DNA of 15,174 nucleotides, from NCBI GenBank assembly GCA_047971485.1, contig JBKDZR010000069.1:1-15174 (forward strand). The letters run 5' to 3'. Positions 1-7,773 of this stretch are shown piece by piece. The DNA comes from JBKDZR01 sp047971485. GTDB taxonomy: Bacteria > Pseudomonadota > Alphaproteobacteria > Rhodobacterales > Rhodobacteraceae. Both the position numbers and the translations under genes were made by a program. Position 1 is the stretch's first letter. Each line of letters starts with the position of its first letter. The notes beneath the pieces were generated by a model, which was given only the letters and a program-made list of their open reading frames with translations, made no database searches and was not told where the DNA came from.

Positions 1-655
1 CAGGATCCTTTGCCTGCCAGATCGGGCGTCCGACGACGATGTGGTCGGCGCCGGCCGCGATGGCACCGGCCGGGGTGGCGATGCGCTTCTGATCGCCGGC
101 TGCACTGCCCGTGGGGCGCACGCCGGGGGTGACGATCAGGCGGTTCGTGGCCTCGGGCAGGGCGCGGATGGCAGCGGCCTCACGCGGGCTGGCGATGACG
201 CCATCAGCCCCGGCCTCAAGGGCGCGGGCGGCGCGTTCCGTCACGATGTCGGGCACGGCGCCATCCCGGATCATCGCGGCATCCAGATCGCCCCGGTCCA
301 GCGAGGTCAGCACCGTCACCGCCAGGATCCGCGTCTTCGATCCCGCAGCCCCCTCTTTGGCGGCGCGGACCACATGGGGATCGCCATGAACGGTCAGGAA
401 ATCGGGTTCAAACCGGGCGATCCCGCGCACGGCTGCCTCAACCGTGGCGCCGATATCGAACAGCTTCATGTCCAGGAAGATGCGCTTGCCGTGCTCTTCC
501 TTCAGTTCATTTGCCAGGGCCAGCCCACCCCCGGTCAGCATCCCCAGCCCGATCTTGTAGAACCCGACCGCCGGCCCGATCATGTCGGCCAGCTTCAGGC
601 CGGACAGGGCGTCGGGGACATCAAGGGCTACGATCAGGCGGTCATCGCTGGGCAT
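1..655 (-). CDS. pyrF: Orotidine 5'-phosphate decarboxylase (3' end cut by window edge)
   Basis: Last step of de novo UMP synthesis: decarboxylates OMP to UMP in the cytosol. About 218 codons are present and the frame is open to base 1, so only a short C-terminal tail should be missing. The (beta/alpha)8-barrel signatures are visible: an N-terminal RLIVALDV strand with Asp12, a phosphate/ribose-site Lys34 in FYKIGLG, the catalytic DMKLFDIGAT motif (Asp62, Lys64, Asp67), VTPGVRP, and the phosphate-binding VVGRPI near the end. The start is the ATG at 653-655, which gives MPSDDRLIVALD. The next upstream ATG (682-684) is out of frame. The ribosome binding site is weak. The gene diverges from clpB across about 210 bases. 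Identity is secure; the exact C-terminus is outside the window. Confidence 0.96.
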   Translation of the reverse strand, partial: MPSDDRLIVALDVPDALSGLKLADMIGPAVGFYKIGLGMLTGGGLALANELKEEHGKRIFLDMKLFDIGATVEAAVRGIARFEPDFLTVHGDPHVVRAAKEGAAGSKTRILAVTVLTSLDRGDLDAAMIRDGAVPDIVTERAARALEAGADGVIASPREAAAIRALPEATNRLIVTPGVRPTGSAAGDQKRIATPAGAIAAGADHIVVGRPIWQAKDP

Positions 656-757
656 GGGCAGATCCGTTTTGGGGCGTTGCGCATGGTTACCGCCTTCGCG
701 CCCCCTCCGGCAAGGGACAAGCCCCGGGCCTGCGGCAGAAAAGCTGTCTTTCACCGT

Positions 758-788
758 CTTGCAACAGTTGAGGCGCACGCCCACATTT
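758..788 (+). promoter_or_regulatory. Candidate RpoH (sigma-32) heat-shock promoter of clpB
   Basis: A CTTGCAA box at 758-764 and CCACATTT at 781-788 are separated by 16 bases. This closely fits the sigma-32 pattern CTTGAAA-N13-17-CCCCATNT (6/7 and 7/8 positions). It would start a transcript about 70 bases upstream of the clpB ATG. ClpB is a classical RpoH target. Found by eye only. Confidence 0.6.
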
Positions 789-865
789 GTGCCAAGGCCC
801 CGGGGCTGCGCGCCGCAATCGGGTGCAGCGATGCGAAAGGGGTGCTTTGAAAGGAGAAATTGCTC

Positions 866-3481
866 ATGAACCTTGAAAAGTTCACCGAGAGGGCGCGCGG
901 CTTCCTGCAGGCGGCCCAAACCGTGGCGATCCGTGAAGGCCACCAGAAACTGACCCCAGAACACCTGCTGAAGGCGCTGCTTGATGATGACGAAGGGCTG
1001 GCCGCCAACCTGATCCAGCGTGCCGGTGGCGCGGCGGAGCGTGTGCGCGAGGCCAATGATCTGGCGCTGTCGAAACAGCCCAAGGTCAGTGGCGATACCG
1101 GCCAGGTGTTTCTGGATCAGCAGGCCGCCAAGGTGCTGGACGAGGCCGAGAAGATTGCCACCAAGGCCGGTGACAGCTTTGTCACGGTCGAGCGCCTGCT
1201 GACGGCGCTGGCGCTGGTGCGCAGCAAGGCAAAAGAGGCGCTGGATGCCGGCGCTGTCAGTGCGCAAAAGCTGAACGAGGCGATCAACGATCTGCGCAAG
1301 GGCCGCACGGCTGACAGCGCCACCGCCGAGGACAGTTTCGAGGCGCTGAAGAAATACGCCCGCGACCTGACCCAGACGGCCCGCGATGGCAAGATTGATC
1401 CGATCATCGGCCGGGATGAGGAAATCCGCCGCACCATGCAGGTGCTCTCGCGGCGGACCAAGAACAACCCGCTGCTGATCGGGGAACCCGGCGTCGGCAA
1501 GACTGCCATCGCCGAGGGGCTGGCGCTGCGGATCATCAATGGCGATGTGCCGGAATCCCTGCGCAACAAGCGTCTGATGGCGCTGGACATGGGTGCTCTG
1601 ATCGCGGGGGCCAAATATCGCGGTGAATTCGAGGAACGGCTGAAGGCCATCCTGAAAGAGATCGAGACGGCGGCTGGCGAGATCATCCTGTTCATTGATG
1701 AACTGCACATGCTGGTGGGCGCCGGCAAGACCGATGGCGCCATGGATGCGGCCAACCTGATCAAGCCGGCCTTGGCGCGCGGTGAGTTGCACTGCGTGGG
1801 CGCGACGACGCTGGATGAGTACCGCAAATACGTGGAAAAGGACGCGGCCCTGGCCCGGCGTTTCCAGCCGGTGATGGTTGAGGAACCCACGGTCGAAGAC
1901 ACGATTTCAATCCTGCGCGGGATCAAGGAAAAGTACGAACTGCACCACGGGGTGCGGATCTCGGATTCCGCTCTGGTGGCCGCGGCCACGCTCAGCCATC
2001 GCTACATCACCGACCGTTTCCTGCCCGACAAGGCCATCGACCTGGTGGATGAAGCCGCCAGCCGCCTGCGGATGGAAGTGGACAGCAAGCCCGAGGAACT
2101 GGACGCGCTGGACCGCCAGATCCTGCAGATGCAGATCGAAGCCGAGGCCTTGAAGAAAGAGGATGATCAGGCCTCCAGGAACCGGCTGGAAAAGCTTGAG
2201 GGCGAATTGGCCGGCTTGCAGGATCGATCTGCCGAGATGACGGCGACATGGCAGGCCGAACGTGACAAGATGGCCTCATCGCGGGATCTGAAGGAGCAGC
2301 TGGATCACGCAAGGGCCGAGCTGGATCAGGCCAAGCGCGAGGGCAACCTGGCCCGCGCGGGCGAACTGTCCTATGGCATCATCCCGGGGCTGGAAAAGCA
2401 ACTGGCCGTGGCCGAGGACAGCGAAAGCGCCGCCCTTGTCGCCGAAGCTGTGCGCCCCGAACAGATCGCCGAAGTGGTCGAACGTTGGACGGGCATTCCG
2501 ACCTCAAAGATGCTGGAGGGCGAGCGCGAAAAACTGCTGCGTATGGAAGAGGAACTGGGCAAGCGCGTTATTGGCCAGCGTCAGGCCGTGGTTGCTGTGT
2601 CCAACGCGGTGCGCCGTGCGCGGGCGGGGCTGAACGATGAAAACCGCCCCCTGGGCTCGTTCCTCTTCCTCGGGCCCACCGGCGTCGGCAAGACCGAGTT
2701 GACCAAGGCACTGGCCGAGTATCTGTTCGACGATGACACCGCCATGGTGCGGATCGACATGTCCGAATTCATGGAAAAGCACGCGGTTGCACGGCTGATC
2801 GGGGCGCCTCCGGGCTATGTCGGCTATGATGAGGGCGGGGTTCTGACCGAAGCGGTGCGCCGCCGGCCCTATCAGGTGGTGCTGTTCGATGAGGTCGAAA
2901 AGGCCCACCCGGATGTGTTCAACGTGCTGTTGCAGGTGCTCGACGATGGTGTGCTGACCGATGGTCAGGGCCGGACCGTGGACTTCAAGCAGACGTTGAT
3001 CATCCTGACGTCGAACCTTGGCTCTCAGGCGCTCAGCCGTTTGCCCGAGGGGACCGACAGCGCCCAGGCGAAAGCCGAGGTGATGGAGGCTGTCCGCGCC
3101 CATTTCCGGCCCGAGTTCCTGAACCGGCTGGATGAAACCATCATCTTTGATCGCCTGACCCGCAATGAAATGGGCGGTATCGTCGATATCCAGTTGCGGC
3201 GCCTGGAAAAACGTCTGGCGGCGCGCCAGATCGCGCTGGCCGTGGATGATGGCGCCAAGCAATGGCTTGCCGATGAGGGCTATGATCCGGTGTTCGGCGC
3301 GCGGCCGTTGAAACGGGTCATCCAGCGCGCCCTTCAAGACCACCTGGCCGAGATGATCCTGACCGGCGAGGTGGGCGATGGTGGCAGGGTGCCTGTCAGC
3401 GTCGGGCCCGATGGGCTGAAGGTTGGGGATCGCATCAGCAGTTCGGACCGGCAGCCGCCGAAAGAGGCGGTGGTCCACTGA
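866..3481 (+). CDS. clpB: ATP-dependent disaggregase ClpB (Hsp100)
   Basis: AAA+ chaperone that threads aggregated proteins through a hexameric ring together with DnaK. 871 aa, close to the family norm. Order of parts: Clp N domain (about 1-145); first AAA+ ring with Walker A GEPGVGKT at 206-213, Walker B Asp278/Glu279 in LFIDELH and pore-loop Tyr251 in AKYRGEF; coiled-coil middle domain (about 400-525) that distinguishes ClpB from ClpA; second AAA+ ring with Walker A GPTGVGKT at 603-610, pore Tyr651 in GYVGYDEGG and Walker B Asp675/Glu676 in VLFDEVEKAH; C-terminal D2-small domain. The start is the ATG at 866, with AAGGAG at 851-856 nine bases upstream; an in-frame TTG at 860 is less likely. 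Transcribed alone, divergent from pyrF, probably from the heat-shock promoter upstream. Confidence 0.98.
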   Translation: MNLEKFTERARGFLQAAQTVAIREGHQKLTPEHLLKALLDDDEGLAANLIQRAGGAAERVREANDLALSKQPKVSGDTGQVFLDQQAAKVLDEAEKIATKAGDSFVTVERLLTALALVRSKAKEALDAGAVSAQKLNEAINDLRKGRTADSATAEDSFEALKKYARDLTQTARDGKIDPIIGRDEEIRRTMQVLSRRTKNNPLLIGEPGVGKTAIAEGLALRIINGDVPESLRNKRLMALDMGALIAGAKYRGEFEERLKAILKEIETAAGEIILFIDELHMLVGAGKTDGAMDAANLIKPALARGELHCVGATTLDEYRKYVEKDAALARRFQPVMVEEPTVEDTISILRGIKEKYELHHGVRISDSALVAAATLSHRYITDRFLPDKAIDLVDEAASRLRMEVDSKPEELDALDRQILQMQIEAEALKKEDDQASRNRLEKLEGELAGLQDRSAEMTATWQAERDKMASSRDLKEQLDHARAELDQAKREGNLARAGELSYGIIPGLEKQLAVAEDSESAALVAEAVRPEQIAEVVERWTGIPTSKMLEGEREKLLRMEEELGKRVIGQRQAVVAVSNAVRRARAGLNDENRPLGSFLFLGPTGVGKTELTKALAEYLFDDDTAMVRIDMSEFMEKHAVARLIGAPPGYVGYDEGGVLTEAVRRRPYQVVLFDEVEKAHPDVFNVLLQVLDDGVLTDGQGRTVDFKQTLIILTSNLGSQALSRLPEGTDSAQAKAEVMEAVRAHFRPEFLNRLDETIIFDRLTRNEMGGIVDIQLRRLEKRLAARQIALAVDDGAKQWLADEGYDPVFGARPLKRVIQRALQDHLAEMILTGEVGDGGRVPVSVGPDGLKVGDRISSSDRQPPKEAVVH

Positions 3482-3493
3482 AAGATCCAGATG

Positions 3494-3523
3494 GGGCCGG
3501 CATCAGCCGGCCCTTTCCTTTCC
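3494..3523 (+). terminator. Rho-independent terminator after clpB
   Basis: A perfect 8-bp stem GGGCCGGC (3494-3501) / GCCGGCCC (3506-3513) with the loop ATCA is followed by the T-rich tail TTTCCTTTCC. It begins 13 bases after the clpB stop. On the minus strand there is no T tract, so it probably serves clpB only, although prs converges on it. Confidence 0.8.
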
Positions 3524-3565
3524 CGGGGTGTCCGGGGGGCGGAGATACTTCCCCGCCGTAACGGA

Positions 3566-4585
3566 TCAGGGCCGCGGATACAGCCCTTCATAGATCGGGC
3601 CCAGGGTTTCCATGTCGAACAGCGACGACACGCTGGTGCCGTTCCAGATGTTCAGAATCGCCTGTGCAAAAACCGGGGCGGTGGGCACGATGCGGATGTT
3701 GGGGGCATTGCGTACCGGTTCGGGGGCTTCGATGGTATCGGTGATCACCAGGCTTTTCAGCTGCGAATTGGTGATCCGCCCGACCGCCGGCCCGGACAGA
3801 ACGCCATGGGTGATATAGGCATGGACCTCGGCGGCGCCGGCATCCATCAGTACATCGGCGGCCTTGCACAGCGTGCCGGCCGTGTCGCACAGGTCATCGA
3901 CGATGATACAGCTTTTGCCGGTCACATTGCCGATCACGGTCATCTCGGCGACCTCGCCGGGCTTTTCCCGGCGCTTGTCGACGATGGACAGCGGGCTGCC
4001 GATCCGCTGGGCCAGTTCCCGGGCGCGGGCCACACCACCGACATCGGGTGAAACGACCATCAGATCGTCCATCCTGCCCTGGAACGCGCTGGCGATATCC
4101 AGCGCGAAGATCGGCGAAGCATAGAGGTTATCCACCGGAATATCGAAAAAGCCCTGGATCTGGGCGGCGTGGAGATCCATGGTCAGCACCCGCTCGATCC
4201 CGGCCTCGGTCAGCAGGTTGGCCACCAGCTTGGCCGAGATCGGTGTGCGCGCCTTGGTCCGGCGATCCTGACGGGCATAGCCGAAATAGGGAATCACCGC
4301 CGTAATCCGCCCGGCCGAGGAACGGCGCAGGGCATCGGCCATGATCATCAGCTCCATCAGGTTGTCATTGGCCGGGTTCGAGGTCGGCTGGATGATGAAC
4401 ATGTCCTCGCCGCGCACGTTTTCGTACACTTCGACGAAGATTTCCTGATCGTTGAACCGCTCGACCCGGGCATCCAGCAGCTGCACATTGACACCGCGAT
4501 GCATCGACATGCGCCGCGCGACGGCATTGGCGAGGGTGCGATTGGCATTGCCCGCAATGAGTTTCGGTTCAACAAGATTGGCCAT
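3566..4585 (-). CDS. prs: Ribose-phosphate pyrophosphokinase (PRPP synthetase)
   Basis: Makes 5-phosphoribosyl 1-pyrophosphate from ribose 5-phosphate and ATP, feeding purine, pyrimidine, histidine, tryptophan and NAD synthesis. 339 aa, slightly longer than the E. coli enzyme (315). Visible motifs: the N-terminal FNDQEIFVEVYENVRGED block, the PYFGYARQDRR catalytic/ATP region (RQDRR at 105-109), MDLHAAQIQGFF with His139, SPDVGG (179-184), the flexible KRREKPG loop, and the PRPP-binding loop VDDLCDTAGTL (DDLCDTAGT at 230-238). The start is the ATG at 4583-4585, preceded by AAGGA at 4593-4597 with seven bases between; an in-frame upstream ATG at 4651 would add 22 unconserved residues. Stands alone, divergent from the isomerase gene. 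Its product is used by the pathways of pyrF and purEK nearby. Confidence 0.97.
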   Translation of the reverse strand: MANLVEPKLIAGNANRTLANAVARRMSMHRGVNVQLLDARVERFNDQEIFVEVYENVRGEDMFIIQPTSNPANDNLMELMIMADALRRSSAGRITAVIPYFGYARQDRRTKARTPISAKLVANLLTEAGIERVLTMDLHAAQIQGFFDIPVDNLYASPIFALDIASAFQGRMDDLMVVSPDVGGVARARELAQRIGSPLSIVDKRREKPGEVAEMTVIGNVTGKSCIIVDDLCDTAGTLCKAADVLMDAGAAEVHAYITHGVLSGPAVGRITNSQLKSLVITDTIEAPEPVRNAPNIRIVPTAPVFAQAILNIWNGTSVSSLFDMETLGPIYEGLYPRP

Positions 4586-4624
4586 GCCGGGGTCCTTCGC
4601 ATGCGATGTGACGGAATCGTGTGG

Positions 4625-4654
4625 TTGACACCGCTTAACACCCGGTTCCATCTG
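4625..4654 (+). promoter_or_regulatory. Possible sigma-70 promoter of the isomerase-like gene
   Basis: A perfect TTGACA at 4625-4630 lies in the divergent gap before the gene at 4686. The -10 position 17-18 bases further on is poor (CCATCT or CATCTG, 4648-4654), so the assignment rests on the -35 box and position only. Confidence 0.3.
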
Positions 4655-4685
4655 ACGACAACCGCACCTTACGGGAGGACACCAC

Positions 4686-5279
4686 GTGACGCAGATTGAC
4701 TACTATTTTTCGACACTTTCGCCCTTTATCTATCTGGCCGGCACGCGGCTGGAACAAATCGCGGCCCGGCATGGTGCAGAAATCGCCTACAAGCCATTGG
4801 ACCTTTTGCAGCTTTTTCCAAGGACCGGGGGTACTCACCCGGCGGAACGCGCGCCCTGCCGCATGGATTACGCCCGCCAGGAAATGCGCCGCTGGGCGAA
4901 AAAGCTGGATTTGCCGTTGTCGAAACCGGCATTTTTTCCGGTGAACAGTGCGCCCAGTTCCTATGCGATCATCGCCGCGCAGAATGCCGGGGGTGGTGAT
5001 CTGGGGGCGCTTGTCCATGGAATCGTGCGGGCCTGCTGGGTCGAGGGACGCAACATTTCCGAGGATGCGGTGATCCGTGATTGCCTGTCCCAGGCGGGGT
5101 TCGATCCGGGGCTGGCCGATAGCGGTCTGCTGACCGGCGCCGAGACCTACGCTGCCAATCTGGAAGAGGCGGTCGCCCGAGGTGTGTTCGGTGTGCCGTT
5201 CTATGTGGTCGGCGAGGAAAAATTCTGGGGTCAGGACCGGCTGGACATGCTGGACGACTATCTGGCGGAACGGGGCTAA
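4686..5279 (+). CDS. 2-hydroxychromene-2-carboxylate isomerase-like (kappa-class GST, DsbA fold)
   Basis: 197 aa, typical for the NahD/HCCA isomerase family of glutathione-dependent thioredoxin-fold proteins. The N-terminus DYYFSTLSPFIYLAG places Ser12 where the family has its glutathione-activating serine. The C-terminal half has GVFGVPFYVVG with the cis-proline Pro171, followed by FWGQDRLDMLDDYL, the usual end of the fold. The start is GTG at 4686, supported by GGAGG at 4674-4678 with seven bases between. No naphthalene or other aromatic degradation gene lies nearby, so the real substrate is unknown. A general glutathione-linked isomerase or detoxification role is as likely as the name. It diverges from prs and converges with ubiK. 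Family assignment is firm, function is not. Confidence 0.88.
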   Translation: MTQIDYYFSTLSPFIYLAGTRLEQIAARHGAEIAYKPLDLLQLFPRTGGTHPAERAPCRMDYARQEMRRWAKKLDLPLSKPAFFPVNSAPSSYAIIAAQNAGGGDLGALVHGIVRACWVEGRNISEDAVIRDCLSQAGFDPGLADSGLLTGAETYAANLEEAVARGVFGVPFYVVGEEKFWGQDRLDMLDDYLAERG

Positions 5280-5286
5280 AGGTCTC

Positions 5287-5320
5287 GGCCGGGCGGCCGC
5301 GCCCGGCCTGACCCCTTTCC
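5287..5320 (+). terminator. Terminator after the isomerase-like gene
   Basis: An 8-bp perfect GC stem GGCCGGGC (5287-5294) / GCCCGGCC (5301-5308) with the loop GGCCGC lies seven bases after the stop. A modest pyrimidine tail with TTT follows. The tail is weak for an intrinsic terminator, hence moderate confidence. Confidence 0.55.
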
Positions 5321-5324
5321 CGGC

Positions 5325-5365
5325 GACAGGGCGCAACGAGACGGTGCGCAAAGGGACAGGGCGCA
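5325..5365. repeat. 11-bp direct repeat, 30-bp period
   Basis: GACAGGGCGCA occurs at 5325-5335 and again at 5355-5365 in the convergent gap between the isomerase-like gene and ubiK. The two copies are identical; the bases between them are not repeated. Confidence 0.6.
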
Positions 5366-5383
5366 CGTTGGGGGATCGCCCTG
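5357..5383 (-). terminator. Possible terminator for ubiK
   Basis: Read on the minus strand, CAGGGCG (5383-5377) pairs with CGCCCTG (5363-5357) around a 13-base loop and is followed by TCCCTTT. The position, 33 bases past the ubiK stop, is right. The stem is short and the tail mixed. Confidence 0.35.
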
Positions 5384-5415
5384 CCGTACTGGTCTTGAGG
5401 CCTGGAATCCCGGGG

Positions 5416-5664
5416 TCAGGATCCGGCGCGGTTCTCCAGCGCCTCAATGCGGGCTTTCAGCGCCTCGTTTTCCTCGCGCGCTTTCTGGGCCATGGCCCGG
5501 GCCGCGTCGAATTCCTCGCGGGTGACGAAATCGCGATCGGCCAGCCAGCGGTCGAGTACGGATTTCAGCGCGGTTTCCGCCTCATCCTTGGCACCTTGCG
5601 CCACGCCCATGGCATTGGTGAAAAGCTGCGACAGATCATCGAGCACCTTGTTGCGGGTTTGCAT
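5416..5664 (-). CDS. ubiK: UbiK family accessory factor (BMFP/YqiC-like)
   Basis: 82-aa protein of the former DUF526/YqiC family. In E. coli, UbiK forms a coiled-coil assembly with UbiJ and supports aerobic ubiquinone synthesis; related proteins are called membrane-fusogenic (BMFP). Visible here: an amphipathic N-terminal half (KVLDDLSQLFTNAMGVAQGA), the conserved middle with LADRDFVTREEFDAARAM, and a C-terminal coiled coil of charged heptads ending in ALKARIEALENR. There is no signal peptide or membrane span. The start is the ATG at 5662-5664, with CTCCTT at 5671-5676 (an AAGGAG site) six bases upstream. The frame continues upstream but carries no family sequence. It diverges from lgt. The role in this organism is inferred from the family. 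Confidence 0.88.
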   Translation of the reverse strand: MQTRNKVLDDLSQLFTNAMGVAQGAKDEAETALKSVLDRWLADRDFVTREEFDAARAMAQKAREENEALKARIEALENRAGS

Positions 5665-5689
5665 GGCCGTCTCCTTCTGACTTGTCCCT

Positions 5690-5718
5690 GATATGGCGTG
5701 CCGGGCGCGGGGCATCAA
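5690..5718 (-). promoter_or_regulatory. Possible ubiK promoter
   Basis: On the minus strand, TTGATG (5718-5713) and CATATC (5695-5690) have the ideal 17-base spacing. Extended by one base to CTTGATG and CCATATC, the pair also faintly resembles a sigma-32 site. It would start transcription about 20 bases ahead of the ubiK ATG. Each box is only a partial match. Confidence 0.38.
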
Positions 5719-5764
5719 GGCCGAAGGGGCGTTGACATGGGCCTGTGGTTGGCGACAAGGGGGC

Positions 5765-6670
5765 ATGATCCTTGCCCTGCCTTATCCTCAGATCGCCCCC
5801 GAGATTTTCAGCCTTACGCTGGGTCCACTGACGCTGGCGTTGCGCTGGTATGCGCTGGCGTACATCGCCGGTTTCCTGATCGGTCTGTGGATCCTGAAGC
5901 GCAGCCTGGCGCGGCCGGGCCTGTGGCCGGGGGCGGTGGCGCCGATGACCCGTGAACAGGCCGATGCGCTTCTGACCTGGATTGTGCTGGGCGTCGTTCT
6001 GGGCGGGCGGCTGGGGTATGTGCTGTTCTACCAGCCCGCCTATTTCCTGGCCTACCCGGACGAGATCGTGAAGGTCTGGCAGGGCGGCATGGCCTTTCAC
6101 GGCGGGTTGGCCGGGGTGATCATCGCCGCGGCACTGTTCTGCCTGCGCCACCGTCTGCCGGCCCTGTCGGTGGCCGATGCCTTGGCGCTGGCAACGCCGC
6201 CGGGGTTGTTTCTGGGCCGGTTGGCCAATTTCATCAACGGAGAACTGTGGGGCCGGCCCAGCGATGTGCCCTGGGCCATGGCCTTTCCCGATCCTGCCGC
6301 GCAGGTTTGCCCGCTGGATTGGGTCGGGGCCTGCACACGCCATCCCAGCCAGCTGTACGAGGCGGGGCTGGAGGGACTGGTTCTGGGCGCGGTGCTGTTG
6401 TGGTTGGCTTTTGGCCGGCGTGCGCTGTGTCATCCGGGGCGGATTTGCGGGGCGTTGCTTTTGGGCTATGCGCTGGCGCGCAGCTTTGTCGAACTGTTCC
6501 GCCAGCCCGATGCGCAGTTCCAGTCCCTGACCAATCCGCAGGGCTATGGGCTGATCTTGGGTGACTGGGGGCTGACCATGGGGCAGATCCTGTCCGTGCC
6601 GCTGGCGGTGGCGGGTCTGATCCTGCTGGTCCTGTCCTGGCGTCGGGCGGGGCGCCGGGCCGGGCAATGA
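5765..6670 (+). CDS. lgt: Prolipoprotein diacylglyceryl transferase Lgt
   Basis: Integral inner-membrane enzyme that moves diacylglycerol from phosphatidylglycerol to the lipobox cysteine of prelipoproteins. 301 aa with about seven hydrophobic segments, the first being TLALRWYALAYIAGFLIGLWIL. Key signatures: HGG at His112 in MAFHGGLAG, the family signature GRLANFINGELWG (151-163, Arg152 matching the essential Arg143 of E. coli), HPSQLYEAGLEG (from His193), and LARSFVELFRQPD with Arg239. The start is the ATG at 5765, giving MILALPYPQIAPEIFS as in relatives. The purine tract AAGGGGG directly before it makes an unusually close ribosome site. The stop overlaps the start of the methyltransferase gene (ATGA), so the two are translationally coupled. 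Confidence 0.97.
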   Translation: MILALPYPQIAPEIFSLTLGPLTLALRWYALAYIAGFLIGLWILKRSLARPGLWPGAVAPMTREQADALLTWIVLGVVLGGRLGYVLFYQPAYFLAYPDEIVKVWQGGMAFHGGLAGVIIAAALFCLRHRLPALSVADALALATPPGLFLGRLANFINGELWGRPSDVPWAMAFPDPAAQVCPLDWVGACTRHPSQLYEAGLEGLVLGAVLLWLAFGRRALCHPGRICGALLLGYALARSFVELFRQPDAQFQSLTNPQGYGLILGDWGLTMGQILSVPLAVAGLILLVLSWRRAGRRAGQ

Positions 6671-7773
6671 CGCCTTTGGCCGGGCGGCTGAAACGCCGGA
6701 TTGCGGCCACGGGTCCGATCCGCATCGCCGAGTATATGGCCACCTGTCTGATGGATCCCGAGCATGGCTATTACGCCACCCGCGATCCCTTTGGGGCCGC
6801 TGGCGATTTCACCACCGCCCCCGAGATCAGCCAGATGTTCGGCGAGATGATCGGCCTGTTCCTGGCTCAGGTCTGGCTGGATCAGGGGCAGCCGGGCCGG
6901 ATCGCGTTGGTGGAAGCGGGGCCGGGACGGGGCACGCTGATGGCCGATATCCTGCGCAGCGCCCGGATCGTGCCGGGATTTCCCGGGGCGGTCGAGGTGC
7001 ATCTGATTGAGGCCTCGCCCACCCTGCGCGCTGTGCAGGCGCGGACCCTGGCCCCGCTTCTGGCCCCGACCGGTCAGTCGCCAAAGTGGCATGACGACGT
7101 GGCCAGCCTGCCGGGCCTGCCGGTCTATGCCGTGGCAAACGAATTTCTCGATGCCCTGCCTGTGCGCCAGTTCGAACGCCAGCCCGGTCCGTTCTGGCGG
7201 GAACGGCAAGTGGCGTTGGATAGGGCGGGAAGGCTGGTGTTGGGACTGTCGCCACAAGCTGCGCTGGCGGATCTGACTGATCGGCTGGGGGACACCGACC
7301 CCGGCGATGTGATTGAGCGGTGCCCGGCCCTGCCGGGGATTGTCGCCGCCCTGTCGGAACGGATTGTCGGGCAGGGGGGCGTGGCCCTGTTCATCGACTA
7401 TGGCGGCTGGCACGGGCGGGGCGATACGCTGCAAGCGTTGCGCCGCCATCGGGCAGAGGGGGTCCTGGATCACCCTGGGCAGGCCGATCTGACCGCCCAT
7501 GTCGACTTCGAGGCCGTTGCCCAGGCCGCCCGTGTCGCTGGTGCGCGGACCAGCGCCATGACCCCCCAGGGGGTGTTTCTGGAACGGCTGGGGATCACGC
7601 AGCGGGCACAGGTTCTGGCAAAATCCCTGAGCGGCGTGGACAGGGAAAACCATCTTGCCGCACATCGGCGCTTGACCCATCCCGATGAAATGGGAAGCCT
7701 GTTCAAGACACTTGCTGTGTCCCCGCCGGCGGCCCCCCTGCTGCCTGGGCTGACACTGGGGCGGGGATCGTGA
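6667..7773 (+). CDS. MidA/NDUFAF7-type SAM-dependent methyltransferase (COG1565)
   Basis: 368-aa class I methyltransferase. The eukaryotic relative NDUFAF7 dimethylates an arginine on complex I subunit NDUFS2; a role in NADH dehydrogenase assembly is plausible here but not shown by the sequence. Visible: the N-terminal GPIRIAEYMATCLMDPEHGYY block, GDFTTAPEISQMFGEM (from residue 46), SAM motif I VEAGPGRGTLMADIL (Glu83, Gly85, Gly87, Gly89), ANEFLDALPVRQF (157-169), and FIDYGG further on. The ATG at 6667 overlaps the lgt stop by four bases. The last residues, LTLGRGS, and the stop codon lie within the 20-bp tandem repeat that runs on to pgeF. The C-terminus has probably been altered by that expansion. 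Confidence 0.92.
   Translation: MTPLAGRLKRRIAATGPIRIAEYMATCLMDPEHGYYATRDPFGAAGDFTTAPEISQMFGEMIGLFLAQVWLDQGQPGRIALVEAGPGRGTLMADILRSARIVPGFPGAVEVHLIEASPTLRAVQARTLAPLLAPTGQSPKWHDDVASLPGLPVYAVANEFLDALPVRQFERQPGPFWRERQVALDRAGRLVLGLSPQAALADLTDRLGDTDPGDVIERCPALPGIVAALSERIVGQGGVALFIDYGGWHGRGDTLQALRRHRAEGVLDHPGQADLTAHVDFEAVAQAARVAGARTSAMTPQGVFLERLGITQRAQVLAKSLSGVDRENHLAAHRRLTHPDEMGSLFKTLAVSPPAAPLLPGLTLGRGS

Noticed and set aside
41..850. A 269-codon plus-strand frame at the left edge
   Set aside because: It is antisense to pyrF, whose conserved active-site motifs are read on the minus strand. The frame's own product is low-complexity Gly/Asp/His-rich sequence.
841..870. Possible RNA thermometer (CTTTGAAAGG) over the clpB ribosome site
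   Set aside because: Only three or four pairs with a two-base loop are possible, which is too small to form a stable switch.
3857..3905. PRPP loop of Prs reads DTAGT rather than DTGGT
   Set aside because: The Gly-to-Ala change is at a tolerated position, and the acidic DD and the GT are intact. I regard it as lineage variation.
5732..5737. Perfect TTGACA upstream of lgt
   Set aside because: It is only 28 bases before the lgt start codon and has no -10 box at 16-18 bases. A promoter there would start transcription past the start codon.
6215..6253. Ala154 in the Lgt signature (GRLANF instead of GRxGNF)
   Set aside because: As I recall the family signature, Ala or Gly is accepted at that position, and all catalytic residues are present, so this is normal variation.
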